DNA of 64,000 nucleotides from Chloroflexi bacterium HGW-Chloroflexi-3 (GCA_002842045.1 PHBX01000015.1:1-64000); one strand, 5' to 3'; counted from the stretch's first letter, positions 18,484-26,758 are shown. Program-made: numbers and translations. Notes: a model not told the origin generated them from the sequence alone.

Positions 18484-19303
18484 ATGCTACTACCTCTCTT
18501 ACGATATCAATCGTGATGGTGGAAACGTCTGATTGCAGTACTAAATCAGTGGCCAGGGCACAATACCGGATAATTTCTCGTGGAACACCTTGCGAACGCT
18601 CGTACAACAATTCAAAAGCATCATCATCAATAAATGGTTCACTCCTTCCAGCAACATTCAAGCGGAACAGAACCATTTGTAATGAACTGGATAAGGTTAA
18701 TGGTGGTAATGCCAACCGAACAAATACACGGGCATTTACGGCTTTGTTTGTTTCAAACAGACTGTTCATCTCTCGTTGCCCAAATGCCAGTATCTGCACC
18801 ACTTTGGAGTCATAATCAAAATTATAGAGCCGGTGTAAAACCTCAAGTGCTTCCGGCTCCATCATCTGAGCATCATCCAGTATAATTACTACATTGCGGT
18901 TGCGGGTGTATTCATCAGCCATTAAACGTTCCAACGTATCCATTTGCCGCTGAAAACTTCGTTGTGTTGGAAGTCCAAGTGACAGGGATATTTGTCGGGC
19001 AGCATCCATACCTGATTTAAAGGAAGCTGTGTGAATATAACTGATAACCACCGAATCTTCAGCCGCATACAAATCATAGATACGCCGTGCCAATGAACTT
19101 TTACCCATACCCATGTCACCTGAGAAGAGAGCCAATCCCCTGCGCCGGGAGACAACCCCCTGTGCCTGTCGATAGACTGCTAAATGTTCAGGTCCCAGGT
19201 ATAAATAGCGTGGATCGGCGGATAATTTGAAAGGATCTTCTTTGAGACCTAACCGTTCCATTCTTGCAACTCGCCACTCTTCATCGTTCAATGAGTTGAA
19301 CAT
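18473..19303 (-). CDS. AAA ATPase of the ExeA/TniB type
   Basis: 276 aa. Walker A GDMGMGKSS is near residue 46 and Walker B VVIILDDAQ near residue 126. The N-terminal motif LGLKEDPFKLSADPRYLYLG is characteristic of ExeA/GspA-like ATPases related to TniB and MuB. There is no membrane segment or peptidoglycan-binding domain, so a secretion role is unlikely. In this replication/partition context a DNA-linked role is more likely. The start at ATG 19303 is chosen because GAGGAG sits 5 nt upstream; GTG 19309 overlaps that SD. It is divergent from parA. Confidence 0.8.
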   Translation of the reverse strand: MFNSLNDEEWRVARMERLGLKEDPFKLSADPRYLYLGPEHLAVYRQAQGVVSRRRGLALFSGDMGMGKSSLARRIYDLYAAEDSVVISYIHTASFKSGMDAARQISLSLGLPTQRSFQRQMDTLERLMADEYTRNRNVVIILDDAQMMEPEALEVLHRLYNFDYDSKVVQILAFGQREMNSLFETNKAVNARVFVRLALPPLTLSSSLQMVLFRLNVAGRSEPFIDDDAFELLYERSQGVPREIIRYCALATDLVLQSDVSTITIDIVREVVAYEA

Positions 19304-19330
19304 ATTCACTCCTCTAATTAATCTGCGCCT

Positions 19331-19359
19331 ATTATTGCATTAATTTTGGAAAAAATCAA
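19331..19359 (-). promoter_or_regulatory. Promoter for the AAA ATPase run
   Basis: On the minus strand TTGATT (19359-19354), a 17-nt spacer and AATAAT (19336-19331), about 28 nt ahead of the ATG at 19303. Confidence 0.45.
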
Positions 19360-19500
19360 GAGAATTACCGTTATTTTACATTAAATACCACTTAATTAAC
19401 GTAAATAAGTTGAAATTGACCCTAATATGTGCTAATATACATTAAATTGACATAAATAAAGTAATTAAATGAATCTTTATGAGAATTACGCTAATTATTT
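19360..19500. repeat. AT-rich direct repeats between divergent AAA-ATPase and parA genes
   Basis: Several short motifs occur twice. GAGAATTAC is at 19360 and 19481, ACATTAAAT at 19378 and 19439, and TAACGTAAATAAGTTGA (19397) is echoed by TGACATAAATAAAGTAA (19448). The arrangement resembles degenerate iterons or a centromere/operator for the adjacent partition genes. No binding protein can be assigned from sequence. Confidence 0.4.
19410..19438 (+). promoter_or_regulatory. Promoter for parA-parB
   Basis: TTGAAA (19410-19415), 17-nt spacer, TAATAT (19433-19438), within the repeat region and about 75 nt before the parA start. Confidence 0.45.
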
Positions 19501-19515
19501 CCAGAAAGAGGGATT

Positions 19516-20352
19516 ATGGCAGTCAATATCACAATAGCAAATGAAAAAGGTGGCGTGGGAAAGACAACAACAGCCGTAAATCTTGCTGCAGGTCTTTCCT
19601 TATACCTGGCGGATCAACCTGGAATTAATAATCGGGTACTATTAATCGACATGGATCCTCAGGGACATGCTTTATTGGCCACCGCATTTGGAGAACATGA
19701 TGCCCCTCCACAGCAATCTCTTTCTGCCCTGCTGGTGGAATCCCCTCCTCCTTCTATTCAAAGATTGTTACGCATCTCGGTACATCATCCCAATCTGTAT
19801 GTGGTGCCATCCAATCGCGCTGCCATGGTGGACGCCGCCCGGGTACTACCAACATTAATGGCGAATGAATCCCGCTTGAACCAGGTTTTACAGCAGGTAC
19901 GAAATCAGTTTGCCTTCATTATTATTGACACACCTCCCAACACCGGTGATCTGTTGGTGAATGCGCTGGTTGCAGCTGACCATATTATCATACCAGTTGA
20001 ACCCAGTTATCTGGGTGTTTCCGGATTGCTGGAACTGCAGAACACCATTGAGCAAGTGCGAAACCATTTCAACCCTGATATCAATATCCTGGGTTATCTA
20101 CCCACCATTTGCGAGGAACAACGCATCGAAGTCCGAGAGATTCTGGAACAACTGGAACAACGCTATCCTCACCAGCTGCTCGGACCCATTCACAAGGCCT
20201 CCGATCTGGCATACGCCCATTCAAGCCATATGGATATATTCACCTACAAACCCCCCAGACAACGCCTGCCTGGTCAACTTGCATCCAGTTCACGCGCCAC
20301 TAAAGAATATGGTGATCTGGTCGAAACTGTTATTCAACGAACACTTACCTAA
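19516..20352 (+). CDS. parA: ParA family partition ATPase (first copy)
   Basis: 278 aa. The deviant Walker A NEKGGVGKTTT is near the N-terminus, the switch I/A-prime motif reads LLIDMDPQGH, and Walker B is FIIIDTPPN. There is no N-terminal helix-turn-helix, so it is the short type. ParA ATPases move plasmid or chromosome DNA on the nucleoid together with a ParB. The ParB-like gene follows 22 bp downstream. Together with the second ParA at 22 kb, this gives two different partition cassettes in 3.6 kb. Confidence 0.9.
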   Translation: MAVNITIANEKGGVGKTTTAVNLAAGLSLYLADQPGINNRVLLIDMDPQGHALLATAFGEHDAPPQQSLSALLVESPPPSIQRLLRISVHHPNLYVVPSNRAAMVDAARVLPTLMANESRLNQVLQQVRNQFAFIIIDTPPNTGDLLVNALVAADHIIIPVEPSYLGVSGLLELQNTIEQVRNHFNPDINILGYLPTICEEQRIEVREILEQLEQRYPHQLLGPIHKASDLAYAHSSHMDIFTYKPPRQRLPGQLASSSRATKEYGDLVETVIQRTLT

Positions 20353-20374
20353 TCATTCGTGGTAAGGAGGAAAA

Positions 20375-21517
20375 ATGGCTCCCAGTAAGAAAAAGAGATT
20401 TAACGCTTTTGAGGATTTTCCAACAACCGAAGAAAAACCGATCGCCAACCTGAAATCTATTCAGGAAACAAAAACGACTACCCGTGTTATCGAACGCATT
20501 GAACGGCTAAAACCGAGCGAAATGATGCCTGATCGTTTCCAACCACGCCGTTTATTGCCTATGCATATCCGTCAATCTTTTTTCTCAGGTGAGATTGATT
20601 GCTATCAGGCTGCTGAAGAATGGCTAAAATACGCCCAGCATGATAGTGGCGTCAAAGCAGAGGTGGAGCGTCTCTTATCACTGGGAAACTCCTTTGATGA
20701 ACACGGTCAGATTAAAGCGATCACTGGTTCATGGGATAATGACCCCAATGGGAATTTTGTGTTCTTAATAGAAACTGGCGAACGTCGTTTCTGGGCAGCC
20801 TGCTTACAAGTCAGTGCCAATCATGTTAAGGAAGAACCACTTTTACGCGTGGAAGTCGTTGAAAATCCAACACGGCAACGCCAGGTTTTGGAGAACCGCC
20901 ACGCGGAATCCCCCTCTGCAGTTGAACAGGCCTGTGAAGTAGCCGCTTTGATTCTGGCTGAATTAGGAATCACACCGGATGGGAAAGTACAGGATGATTA
21001 TGATTATTTTCGTCTCGCACGCGCCCAGCGGATGCCTGCAGGATTATGGGACCGCATCACCCCGATCATGCAATTAACCCGCCCCAGAATGGTGCAATTA
21101 TTGAACATCCTGCAATTACCCAGTAATTTACTCGAAATAGCAGATCGTTTTCGCTTACCGGAGCGCGTATTGAGGGAAATCCTCATCCAACCACAGAAAA
21201 ATTGGGATACATTGATCCATCAGAGTATTCAAAATAGCCTGACTTCAGAGGAGATCGCTGAACAGGCACTCAACGATAAAAACACTTCTGAAGGCAAAAA
21301 AGAGATTCCTCCACGTTCACCTTCAACCCCGGAGAAAAACGCCTACCGCTCCCTACGAAAATTCACCAAAGTATTTCGCAACATCGACCATCTGGAACAA
21401 TCTGAAATATTGGATTCACTCGCCGACGACTTGTTTGTCAGTGGTCAGGCAGAAAGTGCAGCTGAAATCCTATCAGAATTATTGACATTAATTCAGGCAA
21501 GGTTGAAAAGAAGATAG
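20375..21517 (+). CDS. parB: ParB-like partition protein
   Basis: 380 aa. The ParB/Srx N-domain is visible: DRFQPRR near residue 50, ETGERRFWAACL near 138, and ENRHAESPSAVEQA near 175. The GERR and ENRH motifs correspond to the CTP-binding pocket of ParB. A helical DNA-binding middle region follows (QRMPAGLWDRITPIMQL). There is an insertion of about 40 aa between the first motif and GERR. A strong SD (TAAGGAGG) precedes the ATG. Its binding site is not proven, but the palindrome 52 bp past its stop is a good candidate. Confidence 0.85.
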   Translation: MAPSKKKRFNAFEDFPTTEEKPIANLKSIQETKTTTRVIERIERLKPSEMMPDRFQPRRLLPMHIRQSFFSGEIDCYQAAEEWLKYAQHDSGVKAEVERLLSLGNSFDEHGQIKAITGSWDNDPNGNFVFLIETGERRFWAACLQVSANHVKEEPLLRVEVVENPTRQRQVLENRHAESPSAVEQACEVAALILAELGITPDGKVQDDYDYFRLARAQRMPAGLWDRITPIMQLTRPRMVQLLNILQLPSNLLEIADRFRLPERVLREILIQPQKNWDTLIHQSIQNSLTSEEIAEQALNDKNTSEGKKEIPPRSPSTPEKNAYRSLRKFTKVFRNIDHLEQSEILDSLADDLFVSGQAESAAEILSELLTLIQARLKRR

Positions 21518-21568
21518 TATTTTTATTATTTCTGATCAGAAAACCCACTTTCCTGCTGTATAACTCTT

Positions 21569-21592
21569 GATTCGTAACCGTGGTTACGAATC
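21569..21592. promoter_or_regulatory. Perfect palindrome, candidate parS or operator
   Basis: GATTCGTAACC (21569-21579) and GGTTACGAATC (21582-21592) form a perfect 11-bp inverted repeat around a 2-bp centre. The 14-bp core at 21574-21587 recurs, with only its two central bases changed, at 23137-23150. It lies between parB and the second parA. The rest of 21518-21850 shows no gene. Confidence 0.6.
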
Positions 21593-21851
21593 ACAAGATT
21601 AGAAGGATTTTTTAATTTTTTACCTTTTTCGAACCAATGACGGATGCATCTAAATTAATTTCATCCTATAATTATTTATGTTCTCAAATCTACGCTTTCC
21701 AATCATTTATTTTTTTAGATCTTGAAAAATTACATGATGGATCTTCGAAATTCGCAAACACAAAATCTCGGAAAAATGGGCAATTATTTGATTTTTGAAT
21801 AAATACTCCTTACTACCGTTAAAACCGCTGCAAATTGATTTATTTATTCAA

Positions 21852-21944
21852 AGGGTATACGCTGTTAAATTTACAGGGTATACCCTTAGGGTCGCCTCTT
21901 GACATTTTGACGATTTCAAGGGTACAATTATCAGGGTCACCCCT
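21852..21944. promoter_or_regulatory. Cluster of five AGGGT motifs, candidate centromere/operator of second ParA
   Basis: AGGGTATAC at 21852, AGGGTATACCCT (perfect palindrome) at 21875-21886, AGGGTCGCC at 21888, AGGGTACAA at 21919 and AGGGTCACCCCT at 21933-21944. One motif overlaps the -10 box and two lie just upstream of the -35. Plasmid partition systems with ribbon-helix-helix proteins commonly place repeated sites at the operon promoter, which fits here. Confidence 0.6.
21899..21928 (+). promoter_or_regulatory. Promoter for second parA operon
   Basis: TTGACA (21899-21904), 18-nt spacer, TACAAT (21923-21928). The -10 is part of an AGGGTACAAT repeat, so binding to the repeats should repress transcription. 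The parA ATG at 21997 has AAAGGAG 11 nt upstream. Confidence 0.65.
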
Positions 21945-21996
21945 TAGTGGCACATCATTACAGATTTCTTCAAAATCAAAGGAGTTCATCTGAACC

Positions 21997-22767
21997 ATGT
22001 TCATCATTGCCCTTGCGAATCAGAAAGGTGGTGTTGGGAAAACAACAACCGCGGTAACACTTGCCAGTGGTTTTTCTCAGCATCAAAAAAAGACACTATT
22101 GATCGATCTTGATCCTCAGGGTCATATTGCTTTTTCTTTTGGTGTGGAAAAAACACCTGGTTTATATCGCTGGTTGGTTTTGGATGAATCTCTTGAAGAT
22201 GTTGTTCAAAATGTAAGACCTGGTTTAGACATTTTATCCAGTGATAAACGCACAGAAAGTGTCAAACGACACATCACATTAATGGATTTTCGCGAGACTC
22301 TTCTGTTTGACCGCTTAAGAATTTCGGAATATGATGTGATTTTATTGGATATGGCACCATCTTTGGATGTATTACACATCAATGGGTTGATTGCCAGTGA
22401 TTGGGTTCTGATCCCAACCCGACCAGACGCGATGGCAGTTGATGGTGTCAAGGAAATTTTGTTAACCATGGGTGAAATTACCCAAAGGGGGCATCAATTT
22501 GCAGGGTATTCGATTTTACCGACATTTTTTGACCGGACCACACGCGAAACCGTTACCCAATTTCAGGATATCGTACATGCATTCGGCAATAAGGTATTAC
22601 CCCCGATACCACAGGATACCCGCGTACGGGAATCTGCTGCTTATGGAAAAACACTATGGGAATATTCTCCGAATAGTCCGGCCATGACCGGGTACCAGGA
22701 TGGAAAAAGTCAGGTGGGTGGTTATATTCAGATTGTAGATCGCTTACTGGAGGTAATTGATGGCTAA
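21997..22767 (+). CDS. ParA family partition ATPase (second copy)
   Basis: 256 aa. Walker A NQKGGVGKTTT, then LLIDLDPQGH and VILLDMAPS. It is clearly diverged from the ParA at 19516, so it is not a recent duplicate. The stop overlaps the start of a ribbon-helix-helix gene by 8 bp, the classical layout of small partition cassettes (ParA plus small centromere-binding protein). Members of this family can also position other cargo, but the neighbouring palindromes and repeats favour DNA segregation. Confidence 0.88.
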   Translation: MFIIALANQKGGVGKTTTAVTLASGFSQHQKKTLLIDLDPQGHIAFSFGVEKTPGLYRWLVLDESLEDVVQNVRPGLDILSSDKRTESVKRHITLMDFRETLLFDRLRISEYDVILLDMAPSLDVLHINGLIASDWVLIPTRPDAMAVDGVKEILLTMGEITQRGHQFAGYSILPTFFDRTTRETVTQFQDIVHAFGNKVLPPIPQDTRVRESAAYGKTLWEYSPNSPAMTGYQDGKSQVGGYIQIVDRLLEVIDG

Positions 22768-23137
22768 TCACAAATTACAACGTAGATCGATTCTGGATCC
22801 AGCCGTTGCGGATTTATTGGCAGGAATGGAAAACAAACAGGCGGAAGCTCGCTTGCCACGCCGGGAACGTGAAAAGAAAGCCAAAGAAAGAGCCAAAATC
22901 CGTGCCCGCAGAGATCAGCGTGTCACGTACGATCTTCCCCCACAACTTAAACAGGCGGTCTTTGATCTGGCAGAATCACTGTCCTTACCAGCCAGTCAAT
23001 TGGTAACGCTGGCCTTGCACCGCTTTATGGAAGCTTACGCCACTGGTCAGATTGATATTTCCAAATATAAGAAACCGTCCAAAAGTCCACGCTATGATTG
23101 GAAATTGGAATTTCCTGCAGAATGGTGGCAAAAATAG
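22760..23137 (+). CDS. Ribbon-helix-helix partition/centromere-binding protein
   Basis: 125 aa. A basic coiled N-terminal half (about residues 20-52, rich in K/R/E/A) is followed by a ribbon-helix-helix domain: VTYDLPPQLKQAVFDLAESL, then SLPASQLVTLALHRFMEAY. ATG 22760 is preferred over TTG 22757 because TGGAGG lies 6 nt before it. It is translationally coupled to the second parA. The likely role is centromere binding plus autorepression at the AGGGT cluster (inference from gene order). The stop codon runs into a perfect palindrome. Confidence 0.8.
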   Translation: MANHKLQRRSILDPAVADLLAGMENKQAEARLPRREREKKAKERAKIRARRDQRVTYDLPPQLKQAVFDLAESLSLPASQLVTLALHRFMEAYATGQIDISKYKKPSKSPRYDWKLEFPAEWWQK

Positions 23138-23150
23138 TAACCATGGTTAC
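23137..23150. promoter_or_regulatory. Second copy of the GTAACC/GGTTAC palindrome
   Basis: GTAACCATGGTTAC is a perfect 14-bp palindrome starting at the last base of the ribbon-helix-helix gene's stop codon. It shares all six bases of each arm with 21574-21587. It marks the right edge of the plasmid-like block. The next 220 bp hold nothing recognisable. Confidence 0.55.
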
Positions 23151-23373
23151 GATTAAGCTGATCGGTAAGCAGGATTGACCCTGTTCAAATTGAAGATATG
23201 GGTATTGAATGAATTATGCTTAGTTTTTTGTCTTTATTTGTTCGATAAGTATAAGATAATGTTTCAGAATTATTACAGAACATATTTTCTATTATGATTA
23301 AATCATAAATGCGCAGATTTAATAGCTTCAGCGCATTTATGTTGATTAACTCTAATTTTCTTAGAAGCGTAAG

Positions 23374-23496
23374 ATGAGTGCGATCCGCAACAACTTACGT
23401 CCAGATATCCAGGTCATAGAAACGGACGCTAATATCAACGATCCGGAATTCGCTGATTTATGTGCGAACACACTATTGAAACTTTTGGAAAAATAA
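23374..23496 (+). pseudogene. C-terminal remnant of a Tm-1-like/UPF0261 protein
   Basis: Forty codons reading NLRPDIQVIETDANINDPEF and ending LLKLLEK match the last ~40 residues of UPF0261 (Tm-1-like ATP-binding) proteins, which are normally about 400 aa. A TAG lies in frame four codons upstream of the ATG, so nothing of the main body remains. In intact genomes this gene is usually followed directly by a PEP-hydrolase-family gene, and so it is here. Confidence 0.7.
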
Positions 23497-23512
23497 TCAC
23501 AAGGAGATCAAA

Positions 23513-23900
23513 ATGGCTATTTCACGTCATGAAATGCTGAAGCGACTTAATGCACAAGTTGCCGCTGGGAAACCGATTGTGGGCTGCGGTGCAGGCACTG
23601 GTATTTCAGCAAAAATGGCTGAAGCGGGTGGTGCCGATATAATCGGCATCTACAATTCTAGGCGCTACCACATGGCTGGCCGTGGCTCGTTGGCCGGGCT
23701 GATGGCTTACGGCGACTTGAATGGTATTGTGGTAGAAATGGCGGCCGAGGTACTCCCTGTGGTGAAAAACGCCCCCGTGCTGGCTGGTGTCAACGGTACT
23801 AACCCTTTCCGCCTATTCCCGGTCTTCCTGAAGCAGCTAAAGTAGATTGGCATCTCAGGTGGGCAGGCGCTCGATGCTCGAAGCGCCAAAGAAGACTTGC
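23513..23900 (+). pseudogene. Truncated phosphoenolpyruvate-hydrolase-family (TIM-barrel) gene
   Basis: The first 110 codons (23513-23845) are a good match to the family: [40 protein letters not shown], then [11 protein letters not shown]. Normal length is about 275 aa. A TAG at 23843 interrupts the frame exactly where the family continues, and the next codons still read IGISGGQA before decay. This is a nonsense mutation followed by loss of the 3' part. A good SD (AAGGAGATC) remains, so a short product could still be made. Confidence 0.75.
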
Positions 23901-24050
23901 CCACCTAGCGTGCAATTTGTGGCCAGGTGGAAGCATTTAAGGCGTTGAAGGTGGCTTAGAGAAGATTCAGTGATCGCAAGAACAGGTTCACACGTACAGA
24001 TCTTCTCAATAAGGGAGAATTGGAGTTATCTTGAGGTGTAGGAAGTTCAT

Positions 24051-24340
24051 ATGACCACACGAGTCTTCATGGATCAACCACGCTCAGCGCTGAAGATCGA
24101 TTTTCCGGTGGGTACCGAGGTTGATCTTTCCGAGGAAGGCCGTTGGCAGGCTTTGTGTCTAGGCGGCTTCAGGATGACAACATCACCGCAGTCTACTGCA
24201 GCCCGATGCGACGAACGGTTCAGACCACTTCAATCATCAGTGAACCCTATCGCCTATCACCCGTCTACACCCCGGCCTGATGACCTTCTGGCCGAGGTAG
24301 ACCACGCGCCTTCGCCCAGCAGCCATTTCCATCCATGATG
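24051..24340 (+). pseudogene. Frameshifted histidine phosphatase (phosphoglycerate-mutase-like) remnant
   Basis: The first frame reads TEVDLSEEGRWQALCLGGF (family: LTEEGRxQA..LG). The next frame, from about 24172, reads DDNITAVYCSPMRRTVQTTS, the strong SPMRRTxQT motif of histidine phosphatases, and stops at 24278. The N-terminal RHG catalytic motif is not visible where expected. The frameshift plus missing catalytic motif and C-terminus make this a dead gene. Confidence 0.75.
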
Positions 24341-24401
24341 ATACCAACGTGATGGGGGGGTTAAAACATCTTTGTTTGTCTGATTTACCATATACATCCG
24401 G

Positions 24402-25895
24402 CTAATCCTGACTTTCCGGTAATGGCCGATCGTGACTATTACCTAGCTCTCTTGGTTGGAGATAGTATTTCTGCCAGAGGGGGTCGGAGAGTGCCTGGTA
24501 GGCGACGTCGTATTCCTCCATCCCACGGGCGTAGTCTGGATCCAGCAGAGCCTTTCGGGCGTTTTCGTCGGTCGGCTCTGGCTCAAACTGAGCGATCAGA
24601 TTACGCAGGTCGCGATAATGGTCGCGAATAATACAGGGCGCTAACAAATTTCCATTTCCTTTCCGATATGTTTCTTGCCAATTACGGATGCCGGCAAAGA
24701 ACGGGTTTTTCCATATGTCATTCAAATTCCCCCCGCTCGCGTATACCTCGCGAATGTCCATTGGAGAGTAGGGCACAAATACACAAGGAGATACAGCACC
24801 GTTCCAGTCAATGTATAAATAACCCCTGTCTGAACGTCCTGCAGCCAAACATCCTTCAGTCAGTGTGCTGTGATTCCAGAAATCTGCCAGGAGGATATGA
24901 CGCTGGCGAATGATTTCCCACACCCGTTTCCACATCCAGAGGCGCTGCTCAGGTGTGGGCATCAGGTCCAGGGTGAACGAGCGACCGATTGGAATGTAAT
25001 GGAAGAGCCAGCCATACAGGGCGCCCTGTTTTTCAAAGAAGAAATCAATAAACTCATTAGAAAAGATTTCCTCAACATTGTGACGGGTAGCCGTGAGTGA
25101 AATACCAAAAGGTACCCCAGCACGCCGCAGCCTTCCCATGGCATCCAGCACCTTGTTGTATACTCCGGTGCCGCGTCGCTCATCGGTGCGTTCGCGCCAG
25201 CCTTCGACTGAGATCGCCGGGGTCACGTTACCCAATGCGGCCAGCCGTTTTGCCACCGCGTCGTTGATCATTGTGCCATTGGTATACATCATGAAGAAGA
25301 CATCCGGATGCTTCTCGGCGGCGTCCAGTATCCCTTTTCCCTCGGAGCGATAAACCATCGGTTCGCCGCCGCTGATCACAAGAAAGCGCACTCCCCACAA
25401 GGTTTTGACCTCGTCGATGATACGGTCAAAGGTATTCCAGTCTAATTTCTCAGAATCTGCCCCTGCATTGGCATAGCAGCCCGGGCAGCGCAGGTTACAC
25501 GTTTTTCCTGGACTGAGGGTTAAAAAACCAGGCGGGTTGGTTCCATATTTCTCATGGAATCGTGAAATTGCCGTTTGCTGATCACGCTTGATCATGATTC
25601 CACTGACGAGATTGTGAACAAGGCTTCGCATAACCGTACGGGATAAGTGGTGATCCAGAATACGGTCGGCTGTGTGCCAGATGACTGTGGAAAACTCGTT
25701 CAGATCCTCTTTGACGCCAGCTGGATGAGGAAAACTAGGACTTATTGGAATTCGAGCAACCTGAATGTACTTTTGCATTGCCTGTAAAAGTGCCTGGCGC
25801 AAAAACTCTGAACGGGCCAACAAGGGTGTAGTAGAAACCATCATTTCCGTCCATAACTTTTCTAACGTCTTTCTGATAACAGGTGTCATTGACAT
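24402..25895 (-). CDS. Radical SAM/SPASM-type protein
   Basis: 497 aa. The radical SAM cluster motif CNLRCPGCY is near residue 133, followed by VISGGEP (SAM-binding GGE) and YTNGTMIND. The C-terminal part has spaced cysteines (TEGCLAAGRSDRG, GAVSPCVFVPYS, LAPCIIRDHY), consistent with a SPASM/twitch auxiliary Fe-S site. Such enzymes often modify peptides or act in anaerobic maturation, and the substrate cannot be told. No precursor peptide is visible nearby. Base composition is clearly more GC-rich than most of the window and the gene is surrounded by dead genes, which suggests a transferred segment. Confidence 0.85.
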   Translation of the reverse strand: MSMTPVIRKTLEKLWTEMMVSTTPLLARSEFLRQALLQAMQKYIQVARIPISPSFPHPAGVKEDLNEFSTVIWHTADRILDHHLSRTVMRSLVHNLVSGIMIKRDQQTAISRFHEKYGTNPPGFLTLSPGKTCNLRCPGCYANAGADSEKLDWNTFDRIIDEVKTLWGVRFLVISGGEPMVYRSEGKGILDAAEKHPDVFFMMYTNGTMINDAVAKRLAALGNVTPAISVEGWRERTDERRGTGVYNKVLDAMGRLRRAGVPFGISLTATRHNVEEIFSNEFIDFFFEKQGALYGWLFHYIPIGRSFTLDLMPTPEQRLWMWKRVWEIIRQRHILLADFWNHSTLTEGCLAAGRSDRGYLYIDWNGAVSPCVFVPYSPMDIREVYASGGNLNDIWKNPFFAGIRNWQETYRKGNGNLLAPCIIRDHYRDLRNLIAQFEPEPTDENARKALLDPDYARGMEEYDVAYQALSDPLWQKYYLQPRELGNSHDRPLPESQD

Positions 25896-25970
25896 TTCTT
25901 ATCTCCGTAATGAAATAAATTAGTTAGCAATTTGTGTATGAGGCCTTCTTCTTGATATGTGTTGCTTGTT

Positions 25971-26553
25971 CTATGGCCATTTGTGGTGCCCTTCATCTGG
26001 AGTTGAAAAGGCTGTTAAAAAAATCCAGGTCGGCCAGGCCAATTGGAATTCGCGTACATCCAGTGTTAACAGGGCATTCATCAAAGAATCGCACTCTTCG
26101 CGGCTCAGGTCATCCAGAAATACTCCGAGGTGTTTCTCGACCACACTTTTCAAGAAATCCACTATTTTCGAAAGTGCTTCTTCATACCAACTGATTTGGG
26201 TCAATTGGTACATTTCAACACAGAAAGGAGTATGCCGATTCCGCATAGCACACTCAGGCCAATCTCCTGGGGTAATCCTAATCAACAGGATCGCCAGCCA
26301 ATACGCTGATCAAACGGTTGGCTTCCTGGGTCAGATAAAAGAGAACAGTTGAACAACCTGGACCGTATTGATCAGTGTTGGGCCAATACTTAACTCGTAC
26401 AAGCCCAAGTTCTTCCAGCAGGCGCACCATTTCGTACACCGTAACTTTTCAGATGCCCAGACATTCGGCAACCGTCACGTAATGCACGGAATGTTCCGTT
26501 TCTCGATAGATTTTAAGGAACTGGCTTAATAATTGTTGTTGGCGGTAAGCAAG
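25971..26553 (-). pseudogene. Broken HTH transcriptional regulator
   Basis: The minus-strand translation from 26553 reads LLSQFLKIYRETEHSVHYV, then TVAECLGI, an in-frame TGA (26451-26449), then KVTVYEMVRLLEELGLV, which is a winged-helix DNA-binding domain interrupted within its HTH. The frame ends at 26278. A shifted frame then supplies a helical tail (WYEEALSKIVDFLKSVVEKH ... LSREECDSLMNALLTLD). At least one stop and one frameshift separate the parts. It lies just upstream of the radical SAM gene and may once have controlled it. Confidence 0.65.
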
Positions 26554-26758
26554 TTACTTTTCATAAATTTTCGAAAACAACTAATTTATTATATCTCACT
26601 TATTTGAACCTTGTCATTGGCTGGCTCGGGTGCACTAAAAAGTTGTTGAAAGGAGTAGAAAAAGAAGAGCCAACCAGTTAAGATAAAGATTTGCAAAAAC
26701 CAAACACCAAAACAGAAGGCTCGTATGAAGTTTAGCACAAAAGCAATCTAAATGATGG

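Noticed and set aside
18473..19303. Type II secretion ExeA for the AAA ATPase
   Set aside because: No membrane segment, no peptidoglycan-binding domain and no secretion genes nearby. The replication/partition context is more telling.
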